From Cohnella baijiui (GTDB taxonomy: Bacteria; Bacillota; Bacilli; Paenibacillales; Paenibacillaceae), in contig NZ_JAJFOW010000007.1 in NCBI RefSeq assembly GCF_020731285.1, positions 124,001-188,000 of the forward strand: 64,000 nt of DNA, read 5' to 3'. The notes beneath the pieces are model-generated. The model searched no databases. It was not told where the DNA came from and worked only from the letters and a program-made list of their open reading frames with translations. A program made the position numbers and the translations under genes. This document shows, piece by piece, positions 1-7,888 of this stretch (position 1 is the first letter of the stretch; each line of letters begins with the position of its first letter).

Positions 1-28
1 TATTGTAACGCATTTCACATCCATATTC

Positions 29-35
29 GAGGAGG
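29..35 (+). promoter_or_regulatory. Ribosome binding site of the M20 peptidase gene
   Basis: GAGGAGG lies 7 bases before the ATG at 43 and fixes that start. The 28 bases before it are too few to judge a promoter. Confidence 0.8.
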
Positions 36-42
36 CTTACCC

Positions 43-1176
43 ATGATTCAAAAAGACCGGCTCATCGCCGAATTCATGGAACTGGTGCGCATCGACAGCG
101 AGACGCGTCAAGAGCAGGAAATCAGCAAGGTGCTGAAGGCGAAATTCGGCGCGTTCGGACTGGAACTGTTCGAGGACGACGCGGCGGAGAAAACGGGCCA
201 CGGCGCGGGCAACCTGTTCGCTTGGCTGCCGGCCTCGCCGGGTCAAGAGGACGTTCCCGCCGTGCTGTTCACCTCCCACATGGACACGGTCGCTCCCGGC
301 AAGGGCATCAAGCCCCGTTTGGACGACGACGGCTTCATTCGCAGCGACGGCACGACAATCCTCGGCAGCGACGACAAGGTCGGCCTCGCCGCGATGTTCG
401 AAGCGCTGCGCGTTTTGAAAGAACATCAGCTGCCGCACGGACCGATCCAATTCGTCATCACCGTAGGCGAGGAATCCGGCTTGCTCGGCTCCCGCGCGAT
501 GGACGGGTCTCGTTTGCGGGCGAAGTTCGGCTACGCACTCGACTCGAACGGCAGCGTTGGCGAAATCGCCGTCTCCGCGCCGACGAACTCCCGGCAATTC
601 ATTACGATCCGCGGCAAGGCGGCGCACGCCGGCGTCAATCCGGAGAAGGGCATCAGCGCGATCCAGGTCGCCTCGAAGGCCGTTTCCCGCATGAAGCTGG
701 GCCGCATCGACGAAGAGACGACCGCGAACATCGGTCGCTTCGAAGGCGGCGGCGAAGTGAACATCGTCGTCGATCAGATCAAGATCTTCGCGGAAGCGCG
801 CAGCCGCGTGCAGGAGAAGATGGAGGCGCAGGTCGAATCGATGCGTCAGGCCGTCATCAGCGCCTGCGAGGAGTACGGCGCCGAATACGAATTCGAAAAC
901 GTGACGATCTATCCGGCGTACCACTACACCGAGGATGACGAAGTCGTTCAGGTCGCGAGCGAGGCCATCCGCGCGATCGGCCTGACGCCGAGCACGTTCG
1001 CCACCGGCGGCGGCAGCGACGCCAACATGTTCAACGGCAACGGCGTGCCGACCGTCAACCTGGCCGTCGGCTACGAAGAGATCCATACGACCAGCGAGCG
1101 GATTCGCGCCGACGACATCGTGAAGGTGGCGGAGCTCGTCGTCGCGATCGTCGCCGAGACGATCAAGCGCAAATAA
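43..1176 (+). CDS. M20 family metallopeptidase, peptidase T-like (YqjE type)
   Basis: A 377-residue cytosolic di-zinc aminopeptidase of the M20 family, expected to release N-terminal residues from small peptides. Metal-ligand motifs are in order: H79-x-D81 in FTSHMDT, the GSDD segment at 108-111, the catalytic-base pair E143-E144 in VGEESG, and a C-terminal EEIHTTSER histidine. The lid/dimerisation domain lies at about residues 180-290. Length and motifs fit the peptidase T-like group (B. subtilis YqjE) rather than DapE or ArgE. It is monocistronic, ending at a strong terminator. The exact peptide substrate cannot be read from sequence. Confidence 0.85.
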   Translation: MIQKDRLIAEFMELVRIDSETRQEQEISKVLKAKFGAFGLELFEDDAAEKTGHGAGNLFAWLPASPGQEDVPAVLFTSHMDTVAPGKGIKPRLDDDGFIRSDGTTILGSDDKVGLAAMFEALRVLKEHQLPHGPIQFVITVGEESGLLGSRAMDGSRLRAKFGYALDSNGSVGEIAVSAPTNSRQFITIRGKAAHAGVNPEKGISAIQVASKAVSRMKLGRIDEETTANIGRFEGGGEVNIVVDQIKIFAEARSRVQEKMEAQVESMRQAVISACEEYGAEYEFENVTIYPAYHYTEDDEVVQVASEAIRAIGLTPSTFATGGGSDANMFNGNGVPTVNLAVGYEEIHTTSERIRADDIVKVAELVVAIVAETIKRK

Positions 1177-1190
1177 GATTCGGCAAACGG

Positions 1191-1240
1191 AAAGACTGGC
1201 CGGCCCGTGCGAACGGGCGGAGCCAGTCTTTCTTTATTTT
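1191..1240 (+). terminator. Intrinsic terminator after the M20 peptidase gene
   Basis: AAAGACTGGC pairs with GCCAGTCTTT, with an inner CCCGT/ACGGG stem, followed by CTTTATTTT. It sits between convergent genes and may also stop transcripts of the MFS gene. Confidence 0.85.
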
Positions 1241-1295
1241 GCCTATTCGGGCTATCATGCAGCCCCAATCGTCCGTTCGTCTCGGGCGCGCCGGT

Positions 1296-2828
1296 TTAGG
1301 CTTGGGCTTCCGCGGCGGGCTGCTGCACGCCGTCCTTCGGGACGAAGACCGAACGGGCGCGGCCGATGGAGAGGGCGACGAGCACGCCCGCGATGGCGAC
1401 GCAGAGCGCGAGGACGAAGCCGTGGTTCACGGCCGATCCGATCGCGTCCCGCAAATAGGCGAGCAGGTCGGGCGGCAGCTTGTCGGCGCCGCGGATGACG
1501 TTCTCCGGGTTGGCGAGCTTGCCGGCCTGATCTTCGGGCAGCCCGAACTTCGCGCCGGCTTGAGCGACCGAATCCTTCAGCCGGCCGTTCACGAGGACCG
1601 CCATGACGGAAGCGCCCAAGATGCCCCCGATGTTGCGCCAAAAGCCGACGACCGAGGACGAGATGCCGATGTACCGCTTGTCGACGCTCATCGCGACGGC
1701 GTTCTGCGCCATGCTCATGAGCGGACCGATCACGCCGAGGCCGAGCAGCACCATGATGCAGACGACCTGCCAAAACGGCGTGGCGGGGTTCATCCGCATG
1801 AGCAGGACGGAAGCGACGACGCCGAGCAGCATGTTGGTCGTCATGACCGTGCGGAACTTGAACTTCGAGATGAGGAACCCGGCCAGGATGGCGCCGCAGA
1901 TGAGCGAGCCCATCATCGGGGTGAGGATGCCGTTGGAGTTCGCGCGCTTCAGCACGGCGACGGCATAGATCGGCAAGTACGTAATGGCCGAGAACATGAT
2001 GACGCCCTGGCAAAAGCAGAGAATGCTCGTGCCCAGCACGACCCGATTGCGGAAGATGGATAGAGGCAGCATCGGCTCCGCGGCTCTCGATTCGACGAAC
2101 AGAAACGCTGCTGTCGCTGCTGCGGCCAGCACGAACAGCAGGACGATCTGCCAGGAGCCCCAAGCGTAGTCTTTGCCGCCAAGCTCCAGCGCGAGCATCA
2201 GGGTGACGGTCGAGACGATGAGCAGAACGGCGCCCAAATAGTCGATCTTCGGCTTCTTTTCCGCACGCGACTCGCGCAGAGAGAAAAGCAGGACGAGGAA
2301 CGAGGCGATGCCGATCGGCAGGTTCACATAGAAGCACCAACGCCAGGAGAAATGTTCCGAGATGAGCGTGCCGAGCTGCGGGCCGGCGACCGAGGAGAGG
2401 CCGAATACCGCGCCCATGACGCCGGACAGCTTCGCCGCCTGCTTCGGATCGTTGAACAGCGTAAAGATAATCGAGAACGAGATCGGGAAGACGGACCCCG
2501 AGCCGATCCCTTGGACAACGCGGAACCAGATGAGCTGATCGATGCTGGTGGCCATGCCGCAGAGGGCCGAGCCGACGAGGAACAGTCCGATGCCGATCAG
2601 GTAAAACCGCTTGCGTCCGAACAAGTCCGACAGCTTGCCGAAGATGAGCATCGTGCTCGTGGCTGCCAGCATGTAGGCGGTGAACACCCAGCTGATCCGG
2701 TCGAATCCGCCTACGTCGACGATCACCTTGTTGATGCAGGCCGAAACGATCGTGTTGTCCAGGGAGGCCATCAGCAGCCCCAGCGCCATGGCCAGGATGA
2801 TCAGGCCCGTTTTTTGCGTCGATTTCAT
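1296..2828 (-). CDS. MFS drug-efflux transporter, DHA2 family (EmrB/QacA, 14 TM)
   Basis: A 510-residue inner-membrane protein, predicted to export toxic hydrophobic compounds by proton antiport. It has about 14 hydrophobic segments, the usual number for DHA2. Motif A appears as GKLSDLFGRKR (about residues 64-74), and a Gly/Pro-rich motif C-like helix lies near 150-175. It is the second gene of a padR-MFS operon, 26 bp after the padR stop, with a GGAGTG ribosome site 7 bases before ATG. Pairing with a PadR repressor is typical of inducible multidrug or antibiotic-resistance pumps. The substrate is unknown. Confidence 0.85.
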   Translation of the reverse strand: MKSTQKTGLIILAMALGLLMASLDNTIVSACINKVIVDVGGFDRISWVFTAYMLAATSTMLIFGKLSDLFGRKRFYLIGIGLFLVGSALCGMATSIDQLIWFRVVQGIGSGSVFPISFSIIFTLFNDPKQAAKLSGVMGAVFGLSSVAGPQLGTLISEHFSWRWCFYVNLPIGIASFLVLLFSLRESRAEKKPKIDYLGAVLLIVSTVTLMLALELGGKDYAWGSWQIVLLFVLAAAATAAFLFVESRAAEPMLPLSIFRNRVVLGTSILCFCQGVIMFSAITYLPIYAVAVLKRANSNGILTPMMGSLICGAILAGFLISKFKFRTVMTTNMLLGVVASVLLMRMNPATPFWQVVCIMVLLGLGVIGPLMSMAQNAVAMSVDKRYIGISSSVVGFWRNIGGILGASVMAVLVNGRLKDSVAQAGAKFGLPEDQAGKLANPENVIRGADKLPPDLLAYLRDAIGSAVNHGFVLALCVAIAGVLVALSIGRARSVFVPKDGVQQPAAEAQA

Positions 2829-2854
2829 TTTTTATCCACTCCTAAAAAGCTTAA

Positions 2855-3382
2855 TTATGGTTCGGAGGATCGTTCGATCTCCGCCAAGCCTTCTCTCAGG
2901 ACGCGCAGCTTCGCCTCGCTCGACGCGATGCCGATCTGGGCGCACAGGAGCTGCGCGCGCGTCATCTGCGGCTCCCAGTCGGGCATTCCGTCTTGCAGCG
3001 CCCGGTACTCGGCTTCGGCTGCCGCGATTTCCTCGCGAATCCATTCGATCAGCGTCTCGCGGTCCTGATAATGGGCGAAAAAGAGGCGAATCAGGAAGTC
3101 CGAACGGTACGTGTCCTTTTCCATAGGCGATTCGAGATACGCCTTGAACCGCGCGCGGCCCGCTTCCGTAATGGCGTACACGTTTTTGTTCGGACGGTTG
3201 TCCTGCTCCACGCTTTCCTTGAGGATGTAGCCGAGGCTCTCCAGCTTGGCGAGGGTCGGATAGATCGTGCCGAAGCCGGCGTCGAAGAAAAAGGACAACG
3301 GCCTCTCGAACGTATTCTTGATCTCGTAGCCGGTCAGCGGACGCCGGTGCAGCAGCCCGAGGATCACGTCTTGACTGTTCAT
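2855..3382 (-). CDS. PadR family transcriptional regulator
   Basis: A 175-residue winged-helix repressor. The N-terminal half (VILGLLHRRPLTGYEIKN, then GTIYPTLAKLESLGY) is the PadR DNA-binding domain. The C-terminal helices (about residues 95-170, Vir_C-like) would make the dimer arm. I start it at the ATG at 3382 and not at upstream codons, because the promoter (-10 at 3425-3430) lies upstream and MNSQDVILGLL is the usual PadR N-terminus. A near-palindromic site sits inside that promoter, so autorepression is likely. It is co-transcribed with the downstream MFS exporter, its probable main target. The inducing ligand is unknown. Confidence 0.9.
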   Translation of the reverse strand: MNSQDVILGLLHRRPLTGYEIKNTFERPLSFFFDAGFGTIYPTLAKLESLGYILKESVEQDNRPNKNVYAITEAGRARFKAYLESPMEKDTYRSDFLIRLFFAHYQDRETLIEWIREEIAAAEAEYRALQDGMPDWEPQMTRAQLLCAQIGIASSEAKLRVLREGLAEIERSSEP

Positions 3383-3424
3383 GGCCACAACTCCTTGGGG
3401 AACGGATTCGAATGATCTGATGTT

Positions 3425-3454
3425 ATTGTATCGACATGATATATATCGTGTCAA
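3425..3454 (-). promoter_or_regulatory. Sigma-A-type promoter of padR-MFS with embedded PadR operator candidate
   Basis: On the minus strand TTGACA (3449-3454) and TACAAT (3425-3430) are 18 bases apart. The spacer and half of the -35 form a 20-bp near-palindrome at 3433-3452 (GACATGAT...ATCGTGTC, one mismatched pair). The element matches the sigma-A consensus very well. The operator role is inferred from position and symmetry. Confidence 0.75.
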
Positions 3455-3595
3455 TATATAAAATGGGCGTTTCCTTCCATCGGTCCGCTCCCGTTACCGG
3501 TTATTACATTCACAAATATTGCAAAGTAAAATTTACAAAAAATAAAACCGTTGATATATTTAAGGCATGAACTCGGAAACACAGGGGGACCAGGG

Positions 3596-4564
3596 ATGAT
3601 CGGATTGAAGGAAATTGCGCAAATGGCGGACGTATCGATCTCGACCGTCTCCAACGTATTGAACGGCCGCAAGAACGTCGGGCAGAAGACGCGAGAGCGG
3701 GTGCTGCAGATTTGCGAGGAACAGGGATATATGCACGGGACGCCCGGAAAAAAAGAAAAACCGGCTGCAAACCGGACGATCGTCTTTATTTTTAGTGATT
3801 TCGATCGGGATTTTTATCTGAAAATTATTCAAGGTTTAAGCGATTGCTTGACCGAAAACGGCTATGATCTCGTCATTTGCACCAACCGTTCGAGCACGAA
3901 CTTCCTGCGGGCGAGCTTCGCGAGCGGCGCGATCATCCTGGACGGCAGCATGGCTGACGATGTTGTCGCTTCGGCCGCCTCCGCGGAGCTGCCCATCGTG
4001 CTCATGGACCGGATCATCGACAACAAGCGGACGAACACGAGCAGCGTCCTCGTCGACAACTATCCGGTCATGAGCGAAATGGTGCAGGCGCTCGTGGACA
4101 AAGGATATCGAAAGTTCGGCTTTGTCGGGGGCCTCGGCTTTACGATGGACACCCGGGAGCGCTTTGCCGCCTTCACGGACACGCTCTCCCGCAACGGCAT
4201 CGTCTTCGACCAGAAGCATTATTACCATGGCAACTATCGCGAAAACAGCGGCTATCAGGCGGCAAAGCTGATGCTTCTCAGCAACGATCTGCCGGAAATT
4301 CTCGTGTGCGCCAACGATAATATGGCCATCGGAGCCATCCGGGCCTACGAAGAAAACGGTCTCCGCGTACCGGAGGACATCGCGGTTACCGGGTTCGACG
4401 ATTCGGACACGGCGTCCGTCGCCGGGCTGACGACGATCTCGATTCCCCGCTACGAGACCGGGTATTTGGCGGCCAAGCAGCTGCTCGAAATGATCCAGGG
4501 CACCGCGGGCAAATCGCCGTTCAAAATCGGCGCGGAGATCAAATGGCGGAAAAGCGTTCGTTAA
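3596..4564 (+). CDS. LacI family transcriptional regulator of the adjacent sugar-uptake operon
   Basis: A 322-residue regulator. The N-terminal LacI helix-turn-helix and hinge helix are clear (LKEIAQMADVSISTVSNVLN, then GRKNVGQKTRERVLQICEEQGY). From about residue 60 a periplasmic-binding-protein-like effector domain follows, ending in the usual AVTGFDDSDTASVAGLTTIS segment. The ATG at 3596 begins exactly at MIGLKEIA and follows AGGGGG; in-frame codons upstream lack a ribosome site. It precedes a carbohydrate ABC importer and a GH13 glucosidase on the same strand, so it probably controls them in response to an oligosaccharide. Its terminator overlaps the next promoter. Confidence 0.9.
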   Translation: MIGLKEIAQMADVSISTVSNVLNGRKNVGQKTRERVLQICEEQGYMHGTPGKKEKPAANRTIVFIFSDFDRDFYLKIIQGLSDCLTENGYDLVICTNRSSTNFLRASFASGAIILDGSMADDVVASAASAELPIVLMDRIIDNKRTNTSSVLVDNYPVMSEMVQALVDKGYRKFGFVGGLGFTMDTRERFAAFTDTLSRNGIVFDQKHYYHGNYRENSGYQAAKLMLLSNDLPEILVCANDNMAIGAIRAYEENGLRVPEDIAVTGFDDSDTASVAGLTTISIPRYETGYLAAKQLLEMIQGTAGKSPFKIGAEIKWRKSVR

Positions 4565-4576
4565 AAAAATAGAAGC

Positions 4577-4590
4577 TGAAAACGCTTGAT
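4577..4590 (+). promoter_or_regulatory. Half-conserved cre/LacI-type operator candidate
   Basis: TGAAAACGCTTGAT matches the first nine positions of the catabolite-responsive element (TGWAANCGNTNWCA) but not the distal half. It lies 73 bases upstream of the -35 of the transport operon. It could bind CcpA or the adjacent LacI protein. Confidence 0.35.
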
Positions 4591-4629
4591 ACATCAATGT
4601 TTTACTAAATATTTTACTAAAATCATAAG

Positions 4630-4666
4630 AAAGCGCGGTCAATTTATCATTGACAGCGCTTTTTTA
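4630..4666 (+). terminator. Terminator of the lacI-type gene, also a possible operator
   Basis: AAGCGCGGTCAA and TTGACAGCGCTT form a stem with one mismatch around TTTATCA, followed by a T-run. The right arm carries the -35 box of the next promoter. Confidence 0.75.
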
Positions 4667-4678
4667 ATTGAATAATAT
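4650..4678 (+). promoter_or_regulatory. Sigma-A-type promoter of the sugar ABC transporter operon
   Basis: TTGACA (4650-4655), a 17-base spacer and TAATAT (4673-4678). The -35 lies in the right arm of the preceding terminator dyad. Confidence 0.75.
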
Positions 4679-4738
4679 GAGCTTGTGAACGGATATACTA
4701 AATTTCACTTTGAAACAGATTTTAAGGGGGAACGCGCT

Positions 4739-6022
4739 TTGAAAAAAGTAAAACAAGCAACGATTTTACTAACGGCTACGGCGATGGTGGGCATGCTGGC
4801 CGCCTGCGGCAGCGCTTCGAACAACAACAACCAGGCTTCCGGTTCGCCTTCGGCATCCGCGCCTTCGTCCGCCGCCCCTGAAAAGCTGAAGAAAATTTCG
4901 CTGTTCCAGTCCAAAGTCGAAATCGCGGAGCCGTTGGAAGCGCTCGCGAAAACGTACCAGAAAGAAACCGGCAACGAAGTCGAGGTATGGGGTTCGGCCG
5001 GCGACGCGTACGCCACCCAGCTTCAAGCCAAGCTCGCAGCCGGCGAAGGCCCGACGGTATTCAGCGTCGCGACCGGCGCCGAAGCCGATAAGTTCAAGTC
5101 CTACTATGCCGATTTGAGCGACGAGCCGTTCGCGAAGGATATCGCGAAGGACATGGCGCTCAAGGATGGCGACAAGATTGTCGGCGTGCCGTACGGGGTA
5201 GAAGGCTTCGGCCTCGTTTACAACAAAAGCATGGTCGATCCGAAAAACGTCACCGACCTCGCCAGCTTCACGCAGACGCTCGAGAAGATCAAGTCCGAAG
5301 GCAAAAACGGTCTGAGCCTGTCGCAGGAAGCTTACTTCCTGATCGGCCATATCATCAACACGCCGTTCGCGCTGCAGGCCGATCCGACGGGCTTCATCGA
5401 GAAGCTGAACAAGGGCGAAGTGAAGATGGCGGACACGAAGGAATTCCAAGAGTTCGCCAAGTTCATGGAAGCGATCCGGGCGAACACGACGAACCCGATG
5501 GAAGTGAAGTACGACTCGCAAATGGGCGATTTCGCGACCGGCAAAAACGCGATGGTCCACCAAGGCAACTGGAGCTACGGCATGCTGAAGGATTTCGGAG
5601 ACCTGGGCTTCGACGTCGGCATGATGGGCTTGCCGCTGGCCGGCAACGACAAGATCGCCGTCGGCGTCGCCAGCAACTGGGTCGTCAACAGCAAGGCGGA
5701 CGCCGACCAAGTGAAAGCGGCCAAGGCGTTCCTCAACTGGATGTTCACGAGCGACAGCGGCAAAAACGCGATCGTAAACGAGTTCAAGTTCATCCCGGCG
5801 ATGACGAACATCGAAGCCGGCGAGCTGGACCCGCTCTCGCAAACGGTGTACGAAGCGACCAAAAACGGGCAAACGATTCCGTGGGCGCTCAACTACTTCC
5901 CGCAAGGCATCATCGTGAACGACCTGGCTCCGGCGACGCAGGCGTTCTTCCTGGACAAAAAGATGACCGGCGAACAGTTCCTGAAAAACCTGGATGCCGC
6001 ATGGGCTAAAGGCGCCAAGTAA
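4739..6022 (+). CDS. Sugar ABC transporter substrate-binding lipoprotein (maltodextrin type)
   Basis: A 427-residue extracytoplasmic solute-binding protein, family 1, for an oligosaccharide importer. The N-terminus is a lipoprotein signal (KKVKQ, hydrophobic core, then LAAC as lipobox), followed by a Ser/Asn/Pro-rich linker and a MalE-like two-lobed domain. I chose the TTG at 4739: AAGGGGG precedes it by 8 bases and it starts right before the signal peptide, whereas the GTG at 4685 adds an 18-residue extension with no ribosome site. It is the first gene of SBP-permease-permease-GH13. No ATPase gene is nearby, so a shared MsmX-type ATPase is expected elsewhere. Confidence 0.88.
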   Translation: MKKVKQATILLTATAMVGMLAACGSASNNNNQASGSPSASAPSSAAPEKLKKISLFQSKVEIAEPLEALAKTYQKETGNEVEVWGSAGDAYATQLQAKLAAGEGPTVFSVATGAEADKFKSYYADLSDEPFAKDIAKDMALKDGDKIVGVPYGVEGFGLVYNKSMVDPKNVTDLASFTQTLEKIKSEGKNGLSLSQEAYFLIGHIINTPFALQADPTGFIEKLNKGEVKMADTKEFQEFAKFMEAIRANTTNPMEVKYDSQMGDFATGKNAMVHQGNWSYGMLKDFGDLGFDVGMMGLPLAGNDKIAVGVASNWVVNSKADADQVKAAKAFLNWMFTSDSGKNAIVNEFKFIPAMTNIEAGELDPLSQTVYEATKNGQTIPWALNYFPQGIIVNDLAPATQAFFLDKKMTGEQFLKNLDAAWAKGAK

Positions 6023-6050
6023 TCCGCCGGATTCGGCGTCCGTTTCAACC

Positions 6051-6097
6051 AAACGAAAGCCTAACCCTTCTTTTCGAGGCGTTAGGTTTTCGTTTTA
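6051..6097 (+). terminator. Intercistronic hairpin between binding protein and permease genes
   Basis: AAACGAAAGCCTAAC pairs with GTTAGGTTTTCGTTT (one G-U pair) around a 15-nt loop, ending in TTTT. This partial terminator or mRNA-stabilising stem probably gives more binding protein than permease. Confidence 0.75.
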
Positions 6098-6121
6098 TCT
6101 TCCGGAAAGCGGTGAATCGAT

Positions 6122-7003
6122 GTGTCGAGACGAAACCGAAAAGAAAAAGCATGGTACGCGCTGTTCACGATGCCGCTGCTGCTCGTTTTCACGACGGTGG
6201 TCATCTTGCCTTTCCTCATCGGGATCGGCTATTCCTTCGTGAAATGGGACGGCATCCCCGCCAACCCGAAAGTGTTCGTCGGCTTCGACAATTATGTCGC
6301 GCTATTCAAGGACGACCGCTTCCTGACGTCGGCTTGGCACACGATCGCGTTTACGGTGCTCGCGCTCGTGCTCGTCAACGTGCTCGGGCTGCTCTTCTCG
6401 CTCCTCGTGACGTCGAAGCTCCGCGTCGGCAACGCGGCCCGCACGATGTTTTTCCTGCCGAACCTGATCGGGGGACTCATCCTGGGTTACATCTGGCAGT
6501 TCGTCTTCACGGACGCGTTCAAGTTCCTCGGGGAAAAGACGGGGCTTGATTCGATTTTCTTCAACTGGCTGATCGATCCGAAATTCGCCTTGTTCGCCAT
6601 GGTCGTCGTCTTCACCTGGCAGATGGCGGGCTATACGATGATCATCTACATCGCGGGCATCCAAGGCATTCCGGACGAATTGAACGAGGCGGCCCGGGTG
6701 GACGGCGCCAATCTGTGGCACCGGCTGACGCGGATCGTCTTCCCGCTGCTCATGCCCTCCTTTACGATTTGTCTGTTCCTGACGCTGTCCGGCGCATTCA
6801 AAATATTTGACGTGAACCTGTCTCTGACCAAGGGCGGACCGAACAACGCGACCGAAATGTTCGCGATGAACATTTTTAACGAAATTTTCGGTTATGGACA
6901 TTACGGACTCGGCCAAGCGAAGGCGATCGTCTTCTTCATCATCGTCGCCGCGGTTACGCTCACCCAGGTGATCATCACGAAGAAGAGGGAGGTCCAGTAC
7001 TAA
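6122..7003 (+). CDS. Carbohydrate ABC transporter permease (MalF/UgpA type)
   Basis: A 293-residue integral membrane protein with six predicted helices, one of two channel subunits for the upstream binding protein. The EAA loop that docks the ATPase is visible as EAARVDGANLWHRLTRIVFPLLMP (about residues 188-211). Start is GTG at 6122. The stop overlaps the next ATG by one base (TAATG), implying translational coupling. Family-level assignment (CUT1, oligosaccharides or glycerol phosphate) is firm. The substrate is inferred from the GH13 enzyme at the end of the operon. Confidence 0.88.
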   Translation: MSRRNRKEKAWYALFTMPLLLVFTTVVILPFLIGIGYSFVKWDGIPANPKVFVGFDNYVALFKDDRFLTSAWHTIAFTVLALVLVNVLGLLFSLLVTSKLRVGNAARTMFFLPNLIGGLILGYIWQFVFTDAFKFLGEKTGLDSIFFNWLIDPKFALFAMVVVFTWQMAGYTMIIYIAGIQGIPDELNEAARVDGANLWHRLTRIVFPLLMPSFTICLFLTLSGAFKIFDVNLSLTKGGPNNATEMFAMNIFNEIFGYGHYGLGQAKAIVFFIIVAAVTLTQVIITKKREVQY

Positions 7004-7839
7004 TGAAGACAACGAGCCGCGTCGCGGGCAACGTCCTGCTCCTCTTGCTGTCGCTGGTCTTCCTGTCGCCGATCTATCTGATGCTCGTCAACTCCTTCAA
7101 GGACCGGGCGGAGCTGTACCGCAACGCGTTGGCGCTGCCGTCCTCCTTCAGCTTCCAGTACTATTCCAAAGCGATGGAGAAGATGGGCTTCCTGACCGCA
7201 TTCGGCAACTCGCTGTACGTCACAATCATCTCCGTCGTGTTCGTTGTCGTGCTCGCTTCGATGACGGCCTGGATGCTCGTGCGCACCGACGACAGGCTGA
7301 GCCGCTTCATCTTCCTCCTGTTCGTCTCTACGATGCTCATCCCGTTCCAAACGCTGATGATGCCGCTGATGCAAGTCATGGACTGGATCCGGACGCATTT
7401 GCACATCCCAATGCTCAATACGAGGGAAGGGCTCATCTATATGAATGTGGGCTTCCATGCGAGTATGGCGGTGTTCCTGTATCACGGCTTCATCAAGTCC
7501 GTGCCGGTCGCGCTCGAAGAGGCCGCCACGCTCGACGGCTGCAGCAAGTTCGGCGTTTTCTGGCGGATCGTGTTCCCGATGCTGAAGACGATCACGATTA
7601 CGGTCGCCATCCTCGACGTCATCGCGATGTGGAACGACTATCTGCTGCCGTCGCTGACGTTGTCGGACAAAGGGCTGCGGACGATCCCGCTGTCGACGTT
7701 CTATTTCTTCGGCGAGTTCACGATCCAGTGGAACCTAGCCATGGCCGGCCTGACGCTTACGATCATTCCGGTCGTCATCTTCTACGTCTTCGCGCAAAAA
7801 TACATCATCAAAGGCATCGCCGCGGGCGCGGTGAAGTAA
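7003..7839 (+). CDS. Carbohydrate ABC transporter permease (MalG/UgpE type)
   Basis: A 278-residue partner permease with six predicted membrane helices and the EAA loop EEAATLDGCSKFGVFWRIVFPML (about residues 167-189). It follows a GAGGGAGGT ribosome site and overlaps the upstream stop by one base. It pairs with the MalF-type subunit to form the CUT1 channel. The usual MalG-type C-terminus (FAQKYIIKGIAAGAVK) is intact. Confidence 0.88.
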   Translation: MKTTSRVAGNVLLLLLSLVFLSPIYLMLVNSFKDRAELYRNALALPSSFSFQYYSKAMEKMGFLTAFGNSLYVTIISVVFVVVLASMTAWMLVRTDDRLSRFIFLLFVSTMLIPFQTLMMPLMQVMDWIRTHLHIPMLNTREGLIYMNVGFHASMAVFLYHGFIKSVPVALEEAATLDGCSKFGVFWRIVFPMLKTITITVAILDVIAMWNDYLLPSLTLSDKGLRTIPLSTFYFFGEFTIQWNLAMAGLTLTIIPVVIFYVFAQKYIIKGIAAGAVK

Positions 7840-7888
7840 CGCGCTCCCCTAGACGCCGACAAACAATCATTAACGGAGGGTATTCGCA

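Noticed and set aside
37-1086. Long open frame on the minus strand opposite the M20 peptidase
   Set aside because: It mirrors the codon pattern of a clear family protein in GC-rich DNA, has no ribosome site and no recognisable domain.
4769-6052. 427-codon minus-strand frame opposite the sugar-binding protein
   Set aside because: Composition (His/Arg/Asp-rich) is typical of antisense frames; the plus-strand gene is certain.
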